In this document: one piece after another, positions 23,627 through 35,847 of the stretch | How the letters are laid out: the number at the start of each line of letters is the position of its first letter | Position numbering within the stretch: position 1 is the stretch's first letter | NCBI GenBank assembly: GCA_907164885.2 | Contig: OU015496.1 | Span: forward strand, 104,620,171-104,684,170 | Reading direction: 5' to 3' | DNA: 64,000 nt | Origin: Dolomedes plantarius | Lineage: Eukaryota > Arthropoda > Arachnida > Araneae > Dolomedidae | Program-made: the position numbers and the translations under genes | Notes under the pieces: model-generated | Told to the model about the DNA's origin: nothing | Database searches by the model: none | What the model saw: the letters and a program-made list of their open reading frames with translations, nothing else

Positions 23627-24065
23627 ACTTCTTTTTTCGAAAATTAATTCTCCTTAATGAATCAGAACAAATCTGAAATCGGTTTCTACTTCCACACATC
23701 GGCAAAAATCTTCTAATACTGACTGGATCCAATAAGCAAACTGTTTTTAGATTTACGGCATCGACTACTGAAAGTTAGCGATCAGGCAGTAACTTTCTTG
23801 CAGAAGTTCCTGAGATTTTTCAAACGTTACCTCACAAATGCAATACTTCTTTTTTCGAAAATTAATTCTCCTTGATGAATCAGAACAAATCTGAAATTGG
23901 TTTCTATTTCCACACGTCTGCAAAAATCTTCCAATACTGACTGGATCCAATAAGCAAACTGTTTTTTAGATTTACGGCATCGACTACTGAAAATTAGCAA
24001 TCAGGCAGTAACTTTCTTGCAGAAGTTCCTGGCATTTTTCAAATGTTACCTTACAAATGCAATAC
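23627..24065. repeat. Tandem duplication, 217-bp period
   Basis: Units 23627-23843 and 23844-24065 share ACTTCTTTTTTCGAAAATTA, TACTGACTGGATCCAATAAG and GCAGTAACTTTCTTGCAGAA with few differences, so the duplication is fairly recent. There is no coding motif. Confidence 0.9.
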
Positions 24066-24657
24066 AACTCTATCAAATGTGACACTTCTCGGGTGATAAC
24101 AACATCTTATAGTCTCTTTTATTAATTTTCTCTATCCAAGCTCATTAACGTTTCCAATTCTTTTATTAATCCTAGCGTTTTACACAAATTCTAACGTTTC
24201 TAGTTCTTTTATTAATTTTCGCTGTCAAAGCCCCCTAATATTTCGCTCTCGGAAAAAAAAGTATTCCCAACTTGCTATTTTCAACTTAAATTACTTTGAT
24301 GCTATTTTCAGATTAAATTTGACAAACTTACATTCATCAAAGAGTGTTGACTCGGGGGGGGGGGGGTTCCAAAAAGTGCGTTGCTTGTATTACTCCCTAA
24401 CGATGTAAAAACAGTTTTGCACGAGAATGCATGTTTTAATTCGTAAGAAATCAAGGAAACTGTCGCATCTCTCTTCAAGTCGTTATCTAGTGGTCTTTAA
24501 ATCCGTCACATAAATAGGAATTTAATCGTACCGTCGCTGGTTGTTATTGCAAACATTCTTTTCATACGTGCTAACAATATAACTTAAAAAAAATGGTTAA
24601 AAGATCAGCTTGTGGAGATTTCGCGAGTCATGTCTTCTCACAAGCATAACATACATA

Positions 24658-25285
24658 CCGGGTGTCCCCAAAATAACCGACGATTTGAAAAATCAATTAA
24701 AGAAAAACGTAAGGCGATAGAAATGTACGGTTTCCTGTGTTCTGCTTAGGTAGCTAGGGAATTTATTCTCACCAATTTTCAAAATTAGTTACAAAGTTCG
24801 TCAACAGATGGCGCTGCTGACTGGGAAAACTATGAAACAATGTTTTCAAAATAACCACCGTTTTCAGCAACAACGTGGCTCAGTCTGAGGTCAAAATTCG
24901 CAGACGCCCGTGCAAACATTTCAGTTTGAATGTTCTGACAAGCAGCAGAAATTATTGTTCCAGTTCATCTGCAGTTTGTGGATTGTGACGATACACCTAG
25001 TCTTTAAAGTACCCCCAAAGAAAAAATCGCATGACATCAAATCTGGCGAATAGGGAGGCCAATCCATGCCACTTTGCGTATGCTTCTTGCTTTGAAAAAC
25101 ATTGTTTTATAGTTTTTCCCAGTCAGCAGCGCCATCTGTTGACGAACTTTGTAACTAATTTTGAAAACTGGTGAGAATAAATTCCCTGGTTACCTAAGCA
25201 GAATGCAGCAAACCGTACATTTCTATCACCATCCGTTTTTCTTTAATTGATTTTTCAAATCGTCGGTCATTTTTGGGACACCCGG
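24658..25285 (-). mobile_element. IS630/mariner-type element with 195-bp inverted repeats
   Basis: The arms 24658-24852 and 25091-25285 start CCGGGTGTCCC and match over about 195 bp with few differences. TA flanks both ends (24656-24657 and 25286-25287). The 238-bp interior holds a minus-strand transposase scrap. It reads as a corrupted WPP-SPDL--CDFF block and then a segment like RLS-VVAENGG, the C-terminal end of this transposase class. The element is a deletion derivative. Confidence 0.88.
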
Positions 25286-26644
25286 TATAAATATATGCAA
25301 GTAGACACACGTGTAGCTGTGAACGGAAGTGCTGACTCGTTAAATAATAGTATTTAAAACGCGAAAGAATAGATGAACCTTCAATTTTCTGTGAAGCATA
25401 GAATTAATATTTTGCTTACATCTACTCAAACTGTCATTTTGCAAGGAGAAATATATTATTAAATGAATAATAAAACTGAAAATTTAAATTTATCATCCGA
25501 CTTTAAGCTAACATTTCAAGACAGCACGATTCAAAGAAAAACGCTTTGCACAAAAAATTTTGCTTTGAACCAAACTAATGTAATTGTAAGAAAGTTTCTG
25601 ATAAATGTAAGGTAAAATCTCAACGTAATACCTAATCTATACTGAAGCATTTTTATTGTAATTCAACATAAAAATACGTATCTGAGAAATTTTTAAAAAT
25701 TTACATGAATTCAGAAGATTCTCAGATTACAAAAGTTTCTATATAGTCTAGTCATTGGCCACCTAATACTTCTTCAACCCTTTTGCATTAATTTTTTTAT
25801 AAAATTCGTTTATTTATAAAATTTAAAAAAAACGAACTTTGAAAGATCATAAAGTTTCAAATTTAAGTTCTTACTTTAGAGTTTAGTAGCATCATATTCT
25901 GAATTCCGTACCACCAAAGTGACCCTTATATAGCATACAGCGAAAGATTAATAACAGAATATTCTGTCTTTTGACATTAACCTTCACAAGTACAGAAACC
26001 ATCCTTTATACACCTTAAAAATTCTGACAATTATGAACTAAATTTGAAATACGTTAACATGCAAAATTAATAAATCAAGTTAAAAAAAATGTTAATGTAA
26101 TATACGGGGAAATTGGTTGAAGTCTTCCCTTGTACATAATATTCAAGCTTCACAAGAAAATCACTTTATTAAGTGCTGGACCTAGGTTCCAACCACATAC
26201 TGCTAAACATCGATGTCGGTACTTCATCAGCTATAATATGGCCAACGTAGAGTTGTTGTTTTCAATGATTTCAAGTCTCTTATTTTTCAGGTCAATGATA
26301 CATGAAGTCTCTTGTCCAAAATATATTTATTTAGTTTATTAAATCATTCGATGATGGTCACTTTTTACCACGATAAATACTTACCATATGCTTCCTATTT
26401 GTAGTGTTCATTCCAACGGTAGGATACCACTATAACAAAAATAAGATTAGCTTGGGATTCGAAACCTGTTGTAAAGACCTCGAGATTGGTATTCAACCAA
26501 ATGAATTGCGTTGTAGGGAATTTTTATTTTTAATGCTTCTCTCACAACTTACTTGAATTCTACTATTGCTTTCATAACAAAGAACCTTCCTTCCATTTGC
26601 ATTAACTACATAAATTTACCATAAATTCGTTAATTATATAGCAT
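25286..26644. other. No gene recognised
   Basis: AT-rich sequence with no coding frame, paired termini or internal repeats that I could support. Confidence 0.55.
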
Positions 26645-28378
26645 ACTAGCTGAAGTACCCGGCGATGCCCGGGATTTTAAGAATGTTTGTTAACCAAAAT
26701 CAATTTAAAAATTAACACAGTATAAATAACATAGAAAAAATATATGTGAAATATTATACACATCTCAGATATTCAGCCTTTCATCATTGTAGCACTAAAA
26801 TCTGAAAAGTAAAAATGTCAAATTTACTTGGCCGTGCTTCGCCCGTTTAGCCGGTCGGTTTAGGGACCCGTTCCCATCATACGATTGCGTGAAGTTCGTC
26901 ACGGTAGAAAAAATACCTAGAATTCTTAGAAAAGAGGTTTTAAATTAATAAATTGCTGATTTCCACACCACGCTAGGCGTACAGCAAAGGCGCCTTATCC
27001 TCCTTTTCCGAAATATGCAAGGCGAGGATTCCCCAGTAGGGATATGTTCCCCTGTTTAATTTTGTAGAATTTATGCAGACTCATCAACTTAAGGCAATTA
27101 GGTCTGACAAACGAAAAAATTAATAGAAATCTGCAATTAAGGGCTCCACGCACCATAAATGCAAGATTCTGTAGCAAAAAAAATTAAAGTATTAAAGTAT
27201 AGGTTCAAGGTATTGACAAACAAAAAAATTAACAGAAATCTGCAATTAGGACTCCACGCACCATAAATGCAAGTTCTGTAGCAAAAAAATTAAAGTATTA
27301 AAGTATAGGTTCAAGGTATTGACAAACCAAAAAATTAACAGAAATCTGCAATTAGGACTCCACGCACCATAAATGCAAGATTCTGTAGCAAAAAAATTAA
27401 AGTATTAAAGTATAGCTAGAATGCATTGACAAACGAAAAAATTAATAGAAATCTGCAATTAAGGGCTCCATGCACCATAAATGCAAGACTTTAGGAAACA
27501 GCAAAACAATGTTTCAGATTCCAACTTGTGTAACTACTGCCACTCGCTGCTACTGTCGTCTGATGAGCAAAAAAAATTAAATAATTCAATATTATTCTGA
27601 TTTTTCACGCTAGTGGAAAAAATGCCCCGCCCACTTTAGAATCACTTGAAATAATTAAACACACACAAATATATAAATTACACAAAAGTTTTTTTTTTTT
27701 TAATTCTGTAATGTGTCTAAATCTCCACTACGGAAATATATCGGAGAATTCCATCATTTTAATAAGAAATTTCTAAAGTGAAAATAGCAACAAATAACGT
27801 CTGTTTATAATCTGAAGACGATGTTAATTTCACTGAAATGCTTTAAAATATAAATTTTAGATAAGAAATATTTAACGCATTTACTACGCATTACATCGTT
27901 TCAATAAGAAATGTCTGAAATGAAAATGGCAACAGAGAACGTTTGTTTACAAAATAACGCGGCGAAAATAAACGACGATCGTTAATCGAAATGTCTTAAA
28001 GTATAAATTTTAAAGTATAAAATCTGACTTGAAAGATTATTATTTTCATTTATTATTCTGGTTTAATATATAACTTGAAACTTTTTGATTTTATTTATTT
28101 TTATCTTCTCGCTTGCTGTTTGCCAGTTAACGTGGACGCCATATTCAGAGGGGTGATTCCACAAAGTGTAACAGCTTACATTTAGTTTCAAAATTGTTGG
28201 TTTTTTATTAATTAAAAATCAACGGTAATTAATTTCGATTTTTGAAGTTCTTCAGACCCTCGGCTGTTTTTAAAGACGCCTGTATGTAAAATTTCACGAT
28301 CGTTGCTCCTAAACTGTGGATTTCTATACAATTACAGAGAGACAAACATTCATTTTTATATATTAGATCATATAATTT
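26645..28378 (+). repeat. Dispersed repeat with CCCGGCGATGCCCGGG head and TATA-AGAT tail
   Basis: The head is ACTAGCTGAAGTACCCGGCG, then ATGCCCGGG. The tail is GACAAACATT, then TTTTATATATTAGAT. Heads and tails of the same pattern occur at 31746-32095, 36212-37687, 42129-42797 and, reversed, at 46827-49424. It has no coding frame and no clear target duplication. It resembles a widespread class of animal non-autonomous repeats whose mechanism I cannot name from the sequence. Confidence 0.65.
27106..27500. repeat. Minisatellite, four units of about 107 bp
   Basis: Units start with GACAAAC at 27106, 27215, 27321 and 27428. Each contains AGAAATCTGCAATTA, then CTCCA, then GCACCATAAATGCAAG. The first three also carry AAAGTATTAAAGTATAG. 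Unit lengths are 109, 106 and 107. They lie inside the dispersed repeat at 26645-28378. Confidence 0.93.
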
Positions 28379-30080
28379 GAATACTCAAGTGATATATTTA
28401 ATGACACATGGAAAGAAGATTCATAAGGTAGAATTTAAATATGCTTGTATTCCAGATTTCAAAGATGATCGAATATTTGAAAAAGAAAATTATTTCTAAA
28501 GTAATCTTTATTTATTTACTTAAGAGTAATAAAATAGAAACACAAATAGCATTTCTTTTTAGCAATTTCTCTCTCATAAAGGCGGAGTTTAATGCAAATA
28601 CTTTATAGTTGTTTTTCTGTTATGAGAAAGTTGAAAAGATAATACACCCTCAAAAGCTTTAATTTATGCCTAAGAGTGGAGAGATATTTCAGGTGTTTTT
28701 TAACTGCTCAAAATTATAAGGTACATTATGTACTTTGAGTTTTTCTAAAATTTTCTTTGGTAACAGGATATAATTATAATATTTTATTTATTTACTCCCG
28801 AAAATTTATGATAAAAAATAATACAATAATTTTTCCAACAATTTTATTTTTTTTAAAGGCAAAAAAACAAAGCAGGTAAGTTTGTGGTCACGTAATCAAT
28901 AGTATATTGTATAATTAAAATTACATATTGCATATAATTGAAAATAATTTAAAAAATGTTGCAAAAAGTGGTATAAGTTTAAATAATTTTTATATCTTTG
29001 TTATATATCCTTTAAAAAGATTTGTTTCTTGGATAAACATACACTATTTAAGACATTCCATAAACAATATTCAATATGTATTAAAACATTAGGTAAAAAT
29101 TATAATAAAAACGTTATTTCAAGAAAAAGCAACAACACAATCTAGAATATCAAATCATTTGACAATTAACAAGAATAAGATCTCAGGGGAAAAAAGTTGC
29201 AAAATTACAATATGAAAATACAATATAGACAAATATTGGAAAATATCGAAACACAACAAAAAGTAAATAAACATGTCCCCATACATATTTAAATTTGCTA
29301 TCAATAATCATAAGATATTGAGCAAATGAACTAATAAATTTGGAACGTCTAACCATGCTTTATACTTCATTAATTCCATGACTTAAGAAAAACTAGTTAA
29401 ATTCGTTAAAATGACAAAATTTGCATGCATAAATTTAGAATAATTACTTATCATTCCACTGAATAAGTACAAAGTAAATCTGTCTAAACAGAATCTTCCT
29501 GTGTGATGAACGATAATTAATTGCCTATTGTTAAAATTTCCTTATTTAAATAATAAAGTGTCACTGTCTAAAGTTTGGAGACTTCGTATATTTACGAATT
29601 AAATAAGAGTAGTTATTTATATATAGGTTGAAGTGTATAAAATTGCAGAAGTTATCAGAGTCTATAGTTTAAAGTATTATTTCACATATTTAAAAGCAGT
29701 TCTACTTCACAACTCGAAGTTCCACAGGTCAACACCTTGACAAAACCATTGGTAAATATAATAAAATACTATACAAAAAACTTTAGAATAATATAAGACA
29801 TTTCAAGCCTAATAAACAATTATTGTTTCATCATAACGATATTTAATGCAAGATGATACAATAATAAATACTTTAAAGAATTATGAAACACTTTTTAAAT
29901 GAGTCGGAAATCATGAGCATTGAAATTAGTCGTTAAAATTATTTAAACAATCACATAAATAAATACCTCGGACGGAGACGTACGTAACTTGATCAAATTT
30001 TAGAAGTCGATGAATCCATTAAACTATTTTAAAGTCTTAAGAAAAGTGATGTAGACCTGTAGTGTATTTATGTGAACTGT
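28379..30080. other. AT-rich region downstream of the 30-31 kb gene
   Basis: No coding frame or repeat pair. It lies downstream of the minus-strand gene, so its right part may hold the 3' untranslated region. Confidence 0.5.
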
Positions 30081-30087
30081 TTCCAAA

Positions 30088-30093
30088 TTTAAT
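30088..30093 (-). terminator. Possible polyadenylation signal ATTAAA
   Basis: On the minus strand ATTAAA lies about 50 bases after the stop codon of the 30140-31337 gene. It is a plausible variant poly(A) signal, but the region is very AT-rich, so chance occurrence is likely. Confidence 0.3.
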
Positions 30094-30139
30094 AAAGTGA
30101 AGTGTAAATATTCATAGGTATTCAAAGACAGTACTTGCG

Positions 30140-31337
30140 TTACAGTTTCAGAGCTTGGCATGCTTTACTTACGCTATTTGGGCGTAGATGATATCGATCC
30201 AACAGTTTTTGCATTCTCATTTTTCGTTCTGCACTAGCACGGCTTAGAAGTAAACAAATACTTCTTTCACCATTATTTTTCACCAACCACAGTAAAAGAT
30301 CACAACGTTCCATACTATTTCGTATGACATAGGTTTTCATCTCTAGAGAACAATTTTCCCATACAGATGTAAAGGCATTTTGACGATGCGATCTTGAGAA
30401 CGCAGTATAGGAAACAATGCAGAGAACATGATAAATTTCTTTAAGAGGTATGAACGGTATAAAGTGCTGAATGACAGTTGGTAAAAAAAATTATCAATGG
30501 CCAACTTAAGAAGATGCGTATCATTGAAACTGCATGCGTTTCAAACATTTCTCTCTGTTCAGCTGTCAATTGTGAAAGTACGAAGTTAAAAGCATGAAAT
30601 TTGTAGATGCGCTTATGCGACAGGTGCATGTCTCCTATCAATCTCTTTATTACATTCTTCATAATGTCGTGTACTTCAAAGTGACGAGGTTTTTCGAAAA
30701 AATATTTCACTGCTGATAAATTACCAAGTGCAGCAGCAGCAGCAGTAAATGTACATTCTAACTGAAATTCGTCCGGTACAAAATCTAAATCTCTCTTTTT
30801 ATCCCAGTAACTCTGCAACATTGATTGCTGCCAGTCGTCTGTAATAAAAGTTTCAAAACAATGTGATGGAGCAATTTTGGGTCGTAATTCATGAATGATA
30901 TCATGAAAGGAATAGTAACACGCCATTTCATAACGGTATAAATTATCGAAAGTATAATGGTTCAGGACATTGTACACTGATTTGACTGAATCAATTTCAC
31001 CAAGAACAGTCCAAGAAACAAGATGAAAGTTACTTATAAGAATAGAATAAAATACCTTGTCTTCATTAGTGTATTTCCAGTCGAATATTATACACAATAT
31101 TTCGCATATAGTGTCCAACAGATCATTTTTAAGATTTTCGGGAATAGTGAAATTTCCTATTTTCGATTTCATAACGGTCCGATTTCGCATACACCAGTCT
31201 CTGATATCCTTAGTGTCAATCATCCGGTAGCGTGTGGGAGGTATTGAATTAAGAATAGCTCTTTGACTGCACACAGAAATACCTATTTTATTGAAAGCTA
31301 AATGCTGAAGAGATGGCATGACACTTAAACTAACCAT
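30140..31337 (-). CDS. Uncharacterised spider-type protein with ankyrin-like segment, one frameshift
   Basis: A long, single-exon-looking frame with balanced composition and no TE motif. The upstream part is open from 31403, but that codon is GTG right after a nearby stop. The first ATG is at 31335-31337 (MVSLSVMPSLQHLAF), with another at 31317-31319. The frame hits a stop at 30441. Dropping one T from the T8 run (A8 on plus, 30483-30490) leads into a frame that stays open to TAA at 30140-30142, giving about 398 residues. LECTFTAAAAALGNLSAVKY looks like an ankyrin helix pair, with five alanines from a GCT/GCA run. MACYYSFHDIIHEL resembles a motif I recall in lineage-expanded spider proteins. 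No signal peptide or membrane segment is evident. It could be a real gene with an assembly error in the homopolymer, or a young pseudogene. Function unknown. Confidence 0.7.
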
Positions 31338-31403
31338 TGTAGCTATGAAACTTGAATGAAACCAGTCGCAATTAAACACTACAGTATGAGCTAAATATTC
31401 CAC

Positions 31404-31745
31404 AGTAATCAGTTATAACTGATTATAAGATCTTGAAACTAAATTTATCCTAGGTTACTATCAACCTCACACATATTCTACCAGCCGACAACTGTTTACG
31501 ATGAGTCACGCATTTTAGACCATAACCGTTGCGTTATAGCACGCCAACTGAAAAGCAGCGAGGAGCCAAAATAACTTTTACTTATTGACGGACGCCAGAG
31601 TGCATCATCAACTAGTTTGCCATATTGGGCAACTTATAATTATTGATGAAGATTTTTTTAGATTGCGATACGTTAGTGTATAGGGTTGCCAAAATATATC
31701 TTTTAGAGGAGAACAATTTCATTTGCACTCCATATTTATTTATTT
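31404..31745. other. Upstream region of the 30-31 kb gene
   Basis: It should hold the promoter of the minus-strand gene if that gene is live. I see no TATA box at a convincing distance and no repeat partner. Confidence 0.35.
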
Positions 31746-32095
31746 ACTAACCGGGCTTCGCCCGGCTATGCTCGGGCCCCACAAAAGAAAAAAAGGCCCT
31801 TTTCAGGGCCATACAAATGTTCCCGTCAATTCCCCGTTAAATTCCCGTCGCTGCCGACAGATGGCTGCACCATACGGGGGATATGTCGGCCATGTTTTCT
31901 CAGGATGAGTGAAGAGGTGAAGTACTTTTAGAATTAAAATACCTTTGAAACTATTTTAAAGCTTCCAAACTAATCTTAGAATTATCTCCAGGCTTCAAAA
32001 CATAAGTATACGAATTTCAACCAGATTCGTCAAGAAATGTAGATTTGTATACGTTACATACATACATAGAGACACTGCTTTATTTATATAGATTT
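31746..32095 (+). repeat. Dispersed repeat, short copy (CCGGGCTTCGCCCGG head)
   Basis: The head is ACTAACCGGGCTTCGCCCGG and the tail CTTTATTTATATAGATTT. It has the same head and tail pattern as the repeats at 26645 and 36212, but a different, short interior. No coding frame is present. Confidence 0.6.
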
Positions 32096-32914
32096 ATTAT
32101 CCTCTCTTTTTCCTTAGTTACTTATAGTCCAATCTTATTTTAGACCACAAAATTTATCAGCATTATTTTTTAATACCAGGACATAATCGAAATGTAGAAA
32201 GATTAGTTTCGGTTACTGAGGCACAATTAACAATGGAGAGAGCACAGAAAGTATTAAATCAAAAATTTAAGTAACATAAATTTATAAATATGACACGTAA
32301 GTAATTTTATAATAAAATAAAAAGTGAGAACAAATTTCTATCAGAAGTTATTAGCCCAAAAAAATGAGAGACCTGTGACTGAGGAAACGTTATTGCTATT
32401 TTTTTTTAATTATATAATTATTAATCTTAGCTTATAAGTATTATTAATTTAAAGTTGATGTTTTTTAAATTTATGAATGTTCTATTTTATTTGAAAAAGT
32501 CAATTATATTTAAACAAAAACTTTCTTCTTTCATAAAGTGTATTTTTTTATATAATAAACATAAGTTATTGGTTTTTTAATTTTTTTACTATGTTCCTGA
32601 ACAGAACAACTCCAGACCAGGTCAAGAGATAACAACAGGTAGAGGATTAAATTAGGCTCCGATTTACAATGGCACCACAATTGTCGGAGCCCGACTTGGC
32701 CAATCACACTACCACAATCGTGACCCAGCATCCCCAGGAGCGATATCTGGAGCCGCGTACCTTCTCCCACCCACCCTGACCTCATAGATTGACTTTCCAG
32801 TCTACAGATTAACGTGCCCATATCCTGCCAGGCGATGATATTTAATGGTGTTTTCCAAGATTTGAACCGTCTCCTCCCCCCCCAGGTCTGCGACTGTCCC
32901 CCTAGTGTGCGGTA
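32096..32914. other. No gene recognised; GC-richer patch at 32.6-32.9 kb
   Basis: The segment 32600-32900 has more G and C and, on the minus strand, a B-box-like GGTTCAAATCTTGG near 32860. It could be a degraded SINE, but no second copy and no convincing A box were found. Confidence 0.35.
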
Positions 32915-33265
32915 GATTTTGGCAATTAGTTTATGTGTCCCATCAGTTGAAAACGACTGAAAATCTCTGCTTTAGTAATGAAAGCTGTGAAATCATATAG
33001 ATAACTGAAAGCGGATGTACGAGGATGTTCTCAAAATAAGTTCTGACTGAAGAGACCAATGCTTTTTTTATTAGATCGGCAAAAAATATATTTATTGTGT
33101 GCCGTAGAATTTTAGTAATTAGTTTATATGTCCCATCAGATGAAAATGGTTGAATATCTCTGTCTCAGAGATGAAAGCTATGAAATCATAGAGATAACTG
33201 AAAACTGATGTGAGCGGATGTTCTCGAAACATGTTCTGAATGAAGAGACAAATACTTCCATTTTT
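32915..33265. repeat. Tandem duplication, 182-bp period
   Basis: Units 32915-33096 and 33097-33265 start GTGTGC, then GGTAGA or CGTAGA. They share AATTAGTTTAT and TGTCCCATCAG, and the second half with GAAATCATA, GATAACTGAAA and GGATGTTCTC. They are diverged and non-coding. Confidence 0.85.
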
Positions 33266-33279
33266 ATTATCTTTTTATT

Positions 33280-33351
33280 ATTATCATAGGCATTCATAAA
33301 ACAAGAAATGAAATTTTGACGTATATCTTCTTTAGCTCTTTCTGAAAATAT
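33280..33351 (-). repeat. 72-bp segment, inverted partner at 34521-34592
   Basis: The reverse complement equals 34521-34592 at 71 of 72 positions, although nothing outside the 72 bp matches. Both copies follow TATTTTCAG, a splice-acceptor-like sequence, and both keep an open frame (ERAKEDIRQNFISCF, then AYDN). Confidence 0.9.
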
Positions 33352-33430
33352 TAGACTTATGAAGATAAGTAATTAATTATTACTTATTAATTACTTATTA
33401 TCTTCAAAATAATTACTTATTATTTTCAGA

Positions 33431-33562
33431 TCAGCAAAAAATGCTTCAAAATTATTTTAATACGACTAGAAATCGATGAAGTTATCCCCGCTGAAATATT
33501 TTAAATTCTTATTTACATATCTATGCCAAATTCAATTCTTCAAATACATAGTGCTTTAAATT
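33431..33562 (+). repeat. Dispersed repeat, partner at 41231-41362
   Basis: It shares AAAATTATTTTAATACG, CTAGAAATCG, CCGCTGAAATATTTTAAATT and CAAATACATAGTGCTT with 41231-41362, in the same orientation. Non-coding, element unknown. Confidence 0.85.
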
Positions 33563-33759
33563 TAGAAATGAAACAAGCCCCTGAAATGCATAACGCATTT
33601 CACTCCAGCCACTATAAATGAGTTACCAGTAGGAGAGAGATTTCATTGCATTGTTCTTTTCAAGGATATGGTTTTAAACAAAAAGTAAAATGTAAAACAT
33701 TTTGATTTTACGAAGCAAAGCTAAACGAGGAGTGTGTTAAGATGAAGAGTGGGCATCAG

Positions 33760-34232
33760 CAGGTCCTGATTTTCCATTAGGCCCGGGCCTAGGGGCCCCC
33801 GAATGTTGGGGGGCCCCAAAGTTTTTATTTTTAAAGAAAAAAAAAATTCCCAGTTCAATTTTTTTTACCTTTTTTAATAGCAATTTTTTATATATCCTTT
33901 CAAATATAATTGATTGGTTCATCATATGTATAGTTGTATGTATAGTTCATCATATGTATGTTATAATGTATATAAGGAATTTAGTTTTTCTGGTTGCATT
34001 GTATTGGTGTTTTAATGATGTAGTTAATATGTTGTATTGCTTTTTTGGTATTTGATAATGTTCTAGGCTTCTACGCTTCAAATAGCCAATTCTTTGTAAA
34101 ATGGTACTTTCACAATGATTCATGATTATTTATTTTGTGTGTCAATTTTGGAAATTTTACGCTTACATCAGTGTTAGGGGGCCCCCATCCCGAGTTGTGC
34201 CTATAGTCAAGAATTTTCTAAATCGGGCCCTG
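33760..34232. mobile_element. hAT MITE, 473 bp
   Basis: The ends are CAGGTCCTGATTTTC and, reversed, CAGGGCCCGATTTAG. GGGGGCCCCC-type blocks lie inside both ends. Flanks ggcatcag (33752-33759) and gacatgag (34233-34240) agree at 6 of 8 bases, as an aged 8-bp duplication would. It lies between the two 72-bp inverted copies. No coding capacity. Confidence 0.75.
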
Positions 34233-34520
34233 GACATGAGAATAATATTCATCCATATAATACTACATTTAACTACTTTAGCTTCAGTATGATGTTTTAC
34301 AGAATGCACTGATGATATTGTAAATGCTTTTACAGTGAAATATTTTCTGAAAATGTGGTTGGCCAAAATGAATCGTTCGGTTTTTAGTAAGGTGGGTTCC
34401 AGTTTCTTTTATAGTAGCGCTTATTGTCTTTGACGTCATTCAGAATAATTTGATTAGATTGTGTTGTGACGGCTGTCATACCGCACCTCTGCTAGAAGAG
34501 TGTTACATCTCAAAATAGCC

Positions 34521-34592
34521 ATATTTTCAGAAAGAGCTAAAGAAGATATACGTCAAAATTTCATTTCTTGTTTTATTAATGCCTATGATAAT
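34521..34592 (+). repeat. 72-bp segment, inverted partner at 33280-33351
   Basis: See the partner. Here the frame continues after the repeat to 34685 (FGKTCWSKHFRRQNY), while the partner diverges at once after AYDN. Confidence 0.9.
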
Positions 34593-35677
34593 TTTGGGAA
34601 AACTTGTTGGTCGAAACACTTCAGAAGGCAAAACTATATACCATTAAAGTTCTTTTCAATTTTAAAGCATGATTTCGAAATTTAATTACAAGGTATAACT
34701 CTCTTTTAGTAACCTCATTTTGTAAACATGGACTGAGGGAATACTGTCATATGTCTATGCTAATGTAAAATCTTACTAAACTTTTCCCAATACAACGAAA
34801 AAACCTTGACCAGCAGGTTAGAAAAAAATACAAATTTATTTTCCAAACAAAATTTAATGATGTCGTAGAGAACACGAAGATATTTACGTAAGTCAATGCT
34901 TACACACCCCTAGAACTGTTTCACAAACGCAGGTTCAAAAGAAACAAGTAAATTAGCCTTGGTTGCCTCTGCTCAATATATGTCCATAGTGTGAATTAAA
35001 ATGACAGACACTATCAATTACAAATGTAACCGTGATTGTTTAAATTATTTATTAAATGATTGGGTGTGAGAGTTTATTTTATTATTCTTATATTAATTAA
35101 TTATATTAATTATGATTTTGATTTAGTAACTTATTGGTTCATGATTGTGGCTAGAACATTGATGTGCTTCCCAAATAATGGAAATAACTCTGGCTATATT
35201 GACAAATCAATTTATTGAGTATTAACACACATAAATAATACACTCCAAAATTACTCAATATTTCCTCCGGCATTTACACATTATTCATAACTTCATTCCT
35301 ACTAAATTAATTCTTTACGACACCTATATTTGATTCATTCACTTATTATAACAATATTTCATACTGCATCTATACATATTATTTTCAACTTTACTCCTAC
35401 TAAATTAATTCATATACATATGCAAAACATTATATTAAATTGTTTGTACGAATTATCGGTCAATTACTCAACATCTTATATTCAAAACTATACTCATCGC
35501 GCTCTTATCTTAATTATTATGGCTACACACTGAGAAGCAATGATAACAATATAAAAGGGAAACGCAAAGTCGGTACCTCAGCAGATGACGGTGGAATCCC
35601 TCTGGGCAGCTGGCACTCGTAATGATGAATTCGTCGTCTTTATCATCACACGGAATTCGGGCATCTTCTTGTCTGGA
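34593..35677. other. No gene recognised
   Basis: AT-rich, with a short internal echo CTACTAAATTAATTC at 35298 and 35397. It may be part of a decayed long terminal repeat, but no pair was found. Confidence 0.4.
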
Positions 35678-35847
35678 ATACGGCTCCGTCGTTCATTGCA
35701 GACACTCGGCATGGGACACTGGGCGCTCGACAACTTCTATCTCCAAACTTTTACTGCACTCGAATACGGCTCCGTCGCTTATTGCAGACACTCGGCACGG
35801 GACACTTGGGCACTGTCAGCATCGGTTCACTAACTTTTACTGCTCTC
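35678..35847. repeat. Tandem duplication, 85-bp period
   Basis: Units at 35678 and 35763 share AATACGGCTCCGTCG, ATTGCAGACACTCGGCA and GGGACACT. The second unit differs in the middle. The surrounding open frames are made of this repeat and are not supported as genes. Confidence 0.88.

Noticed and set aside
24355..24367. Long G homopolymers here and near 18530 and 40548
   Set aside because: No structure around them supports a quadruplex array or regulatory element. They look like simple slippage or ends of old transposons.
27106..27500. CRISPR-like array
   Set aside because: The whole 107-bp unit repeats with no unique spacers. It is a minisatellite in a eukaryotic genome.
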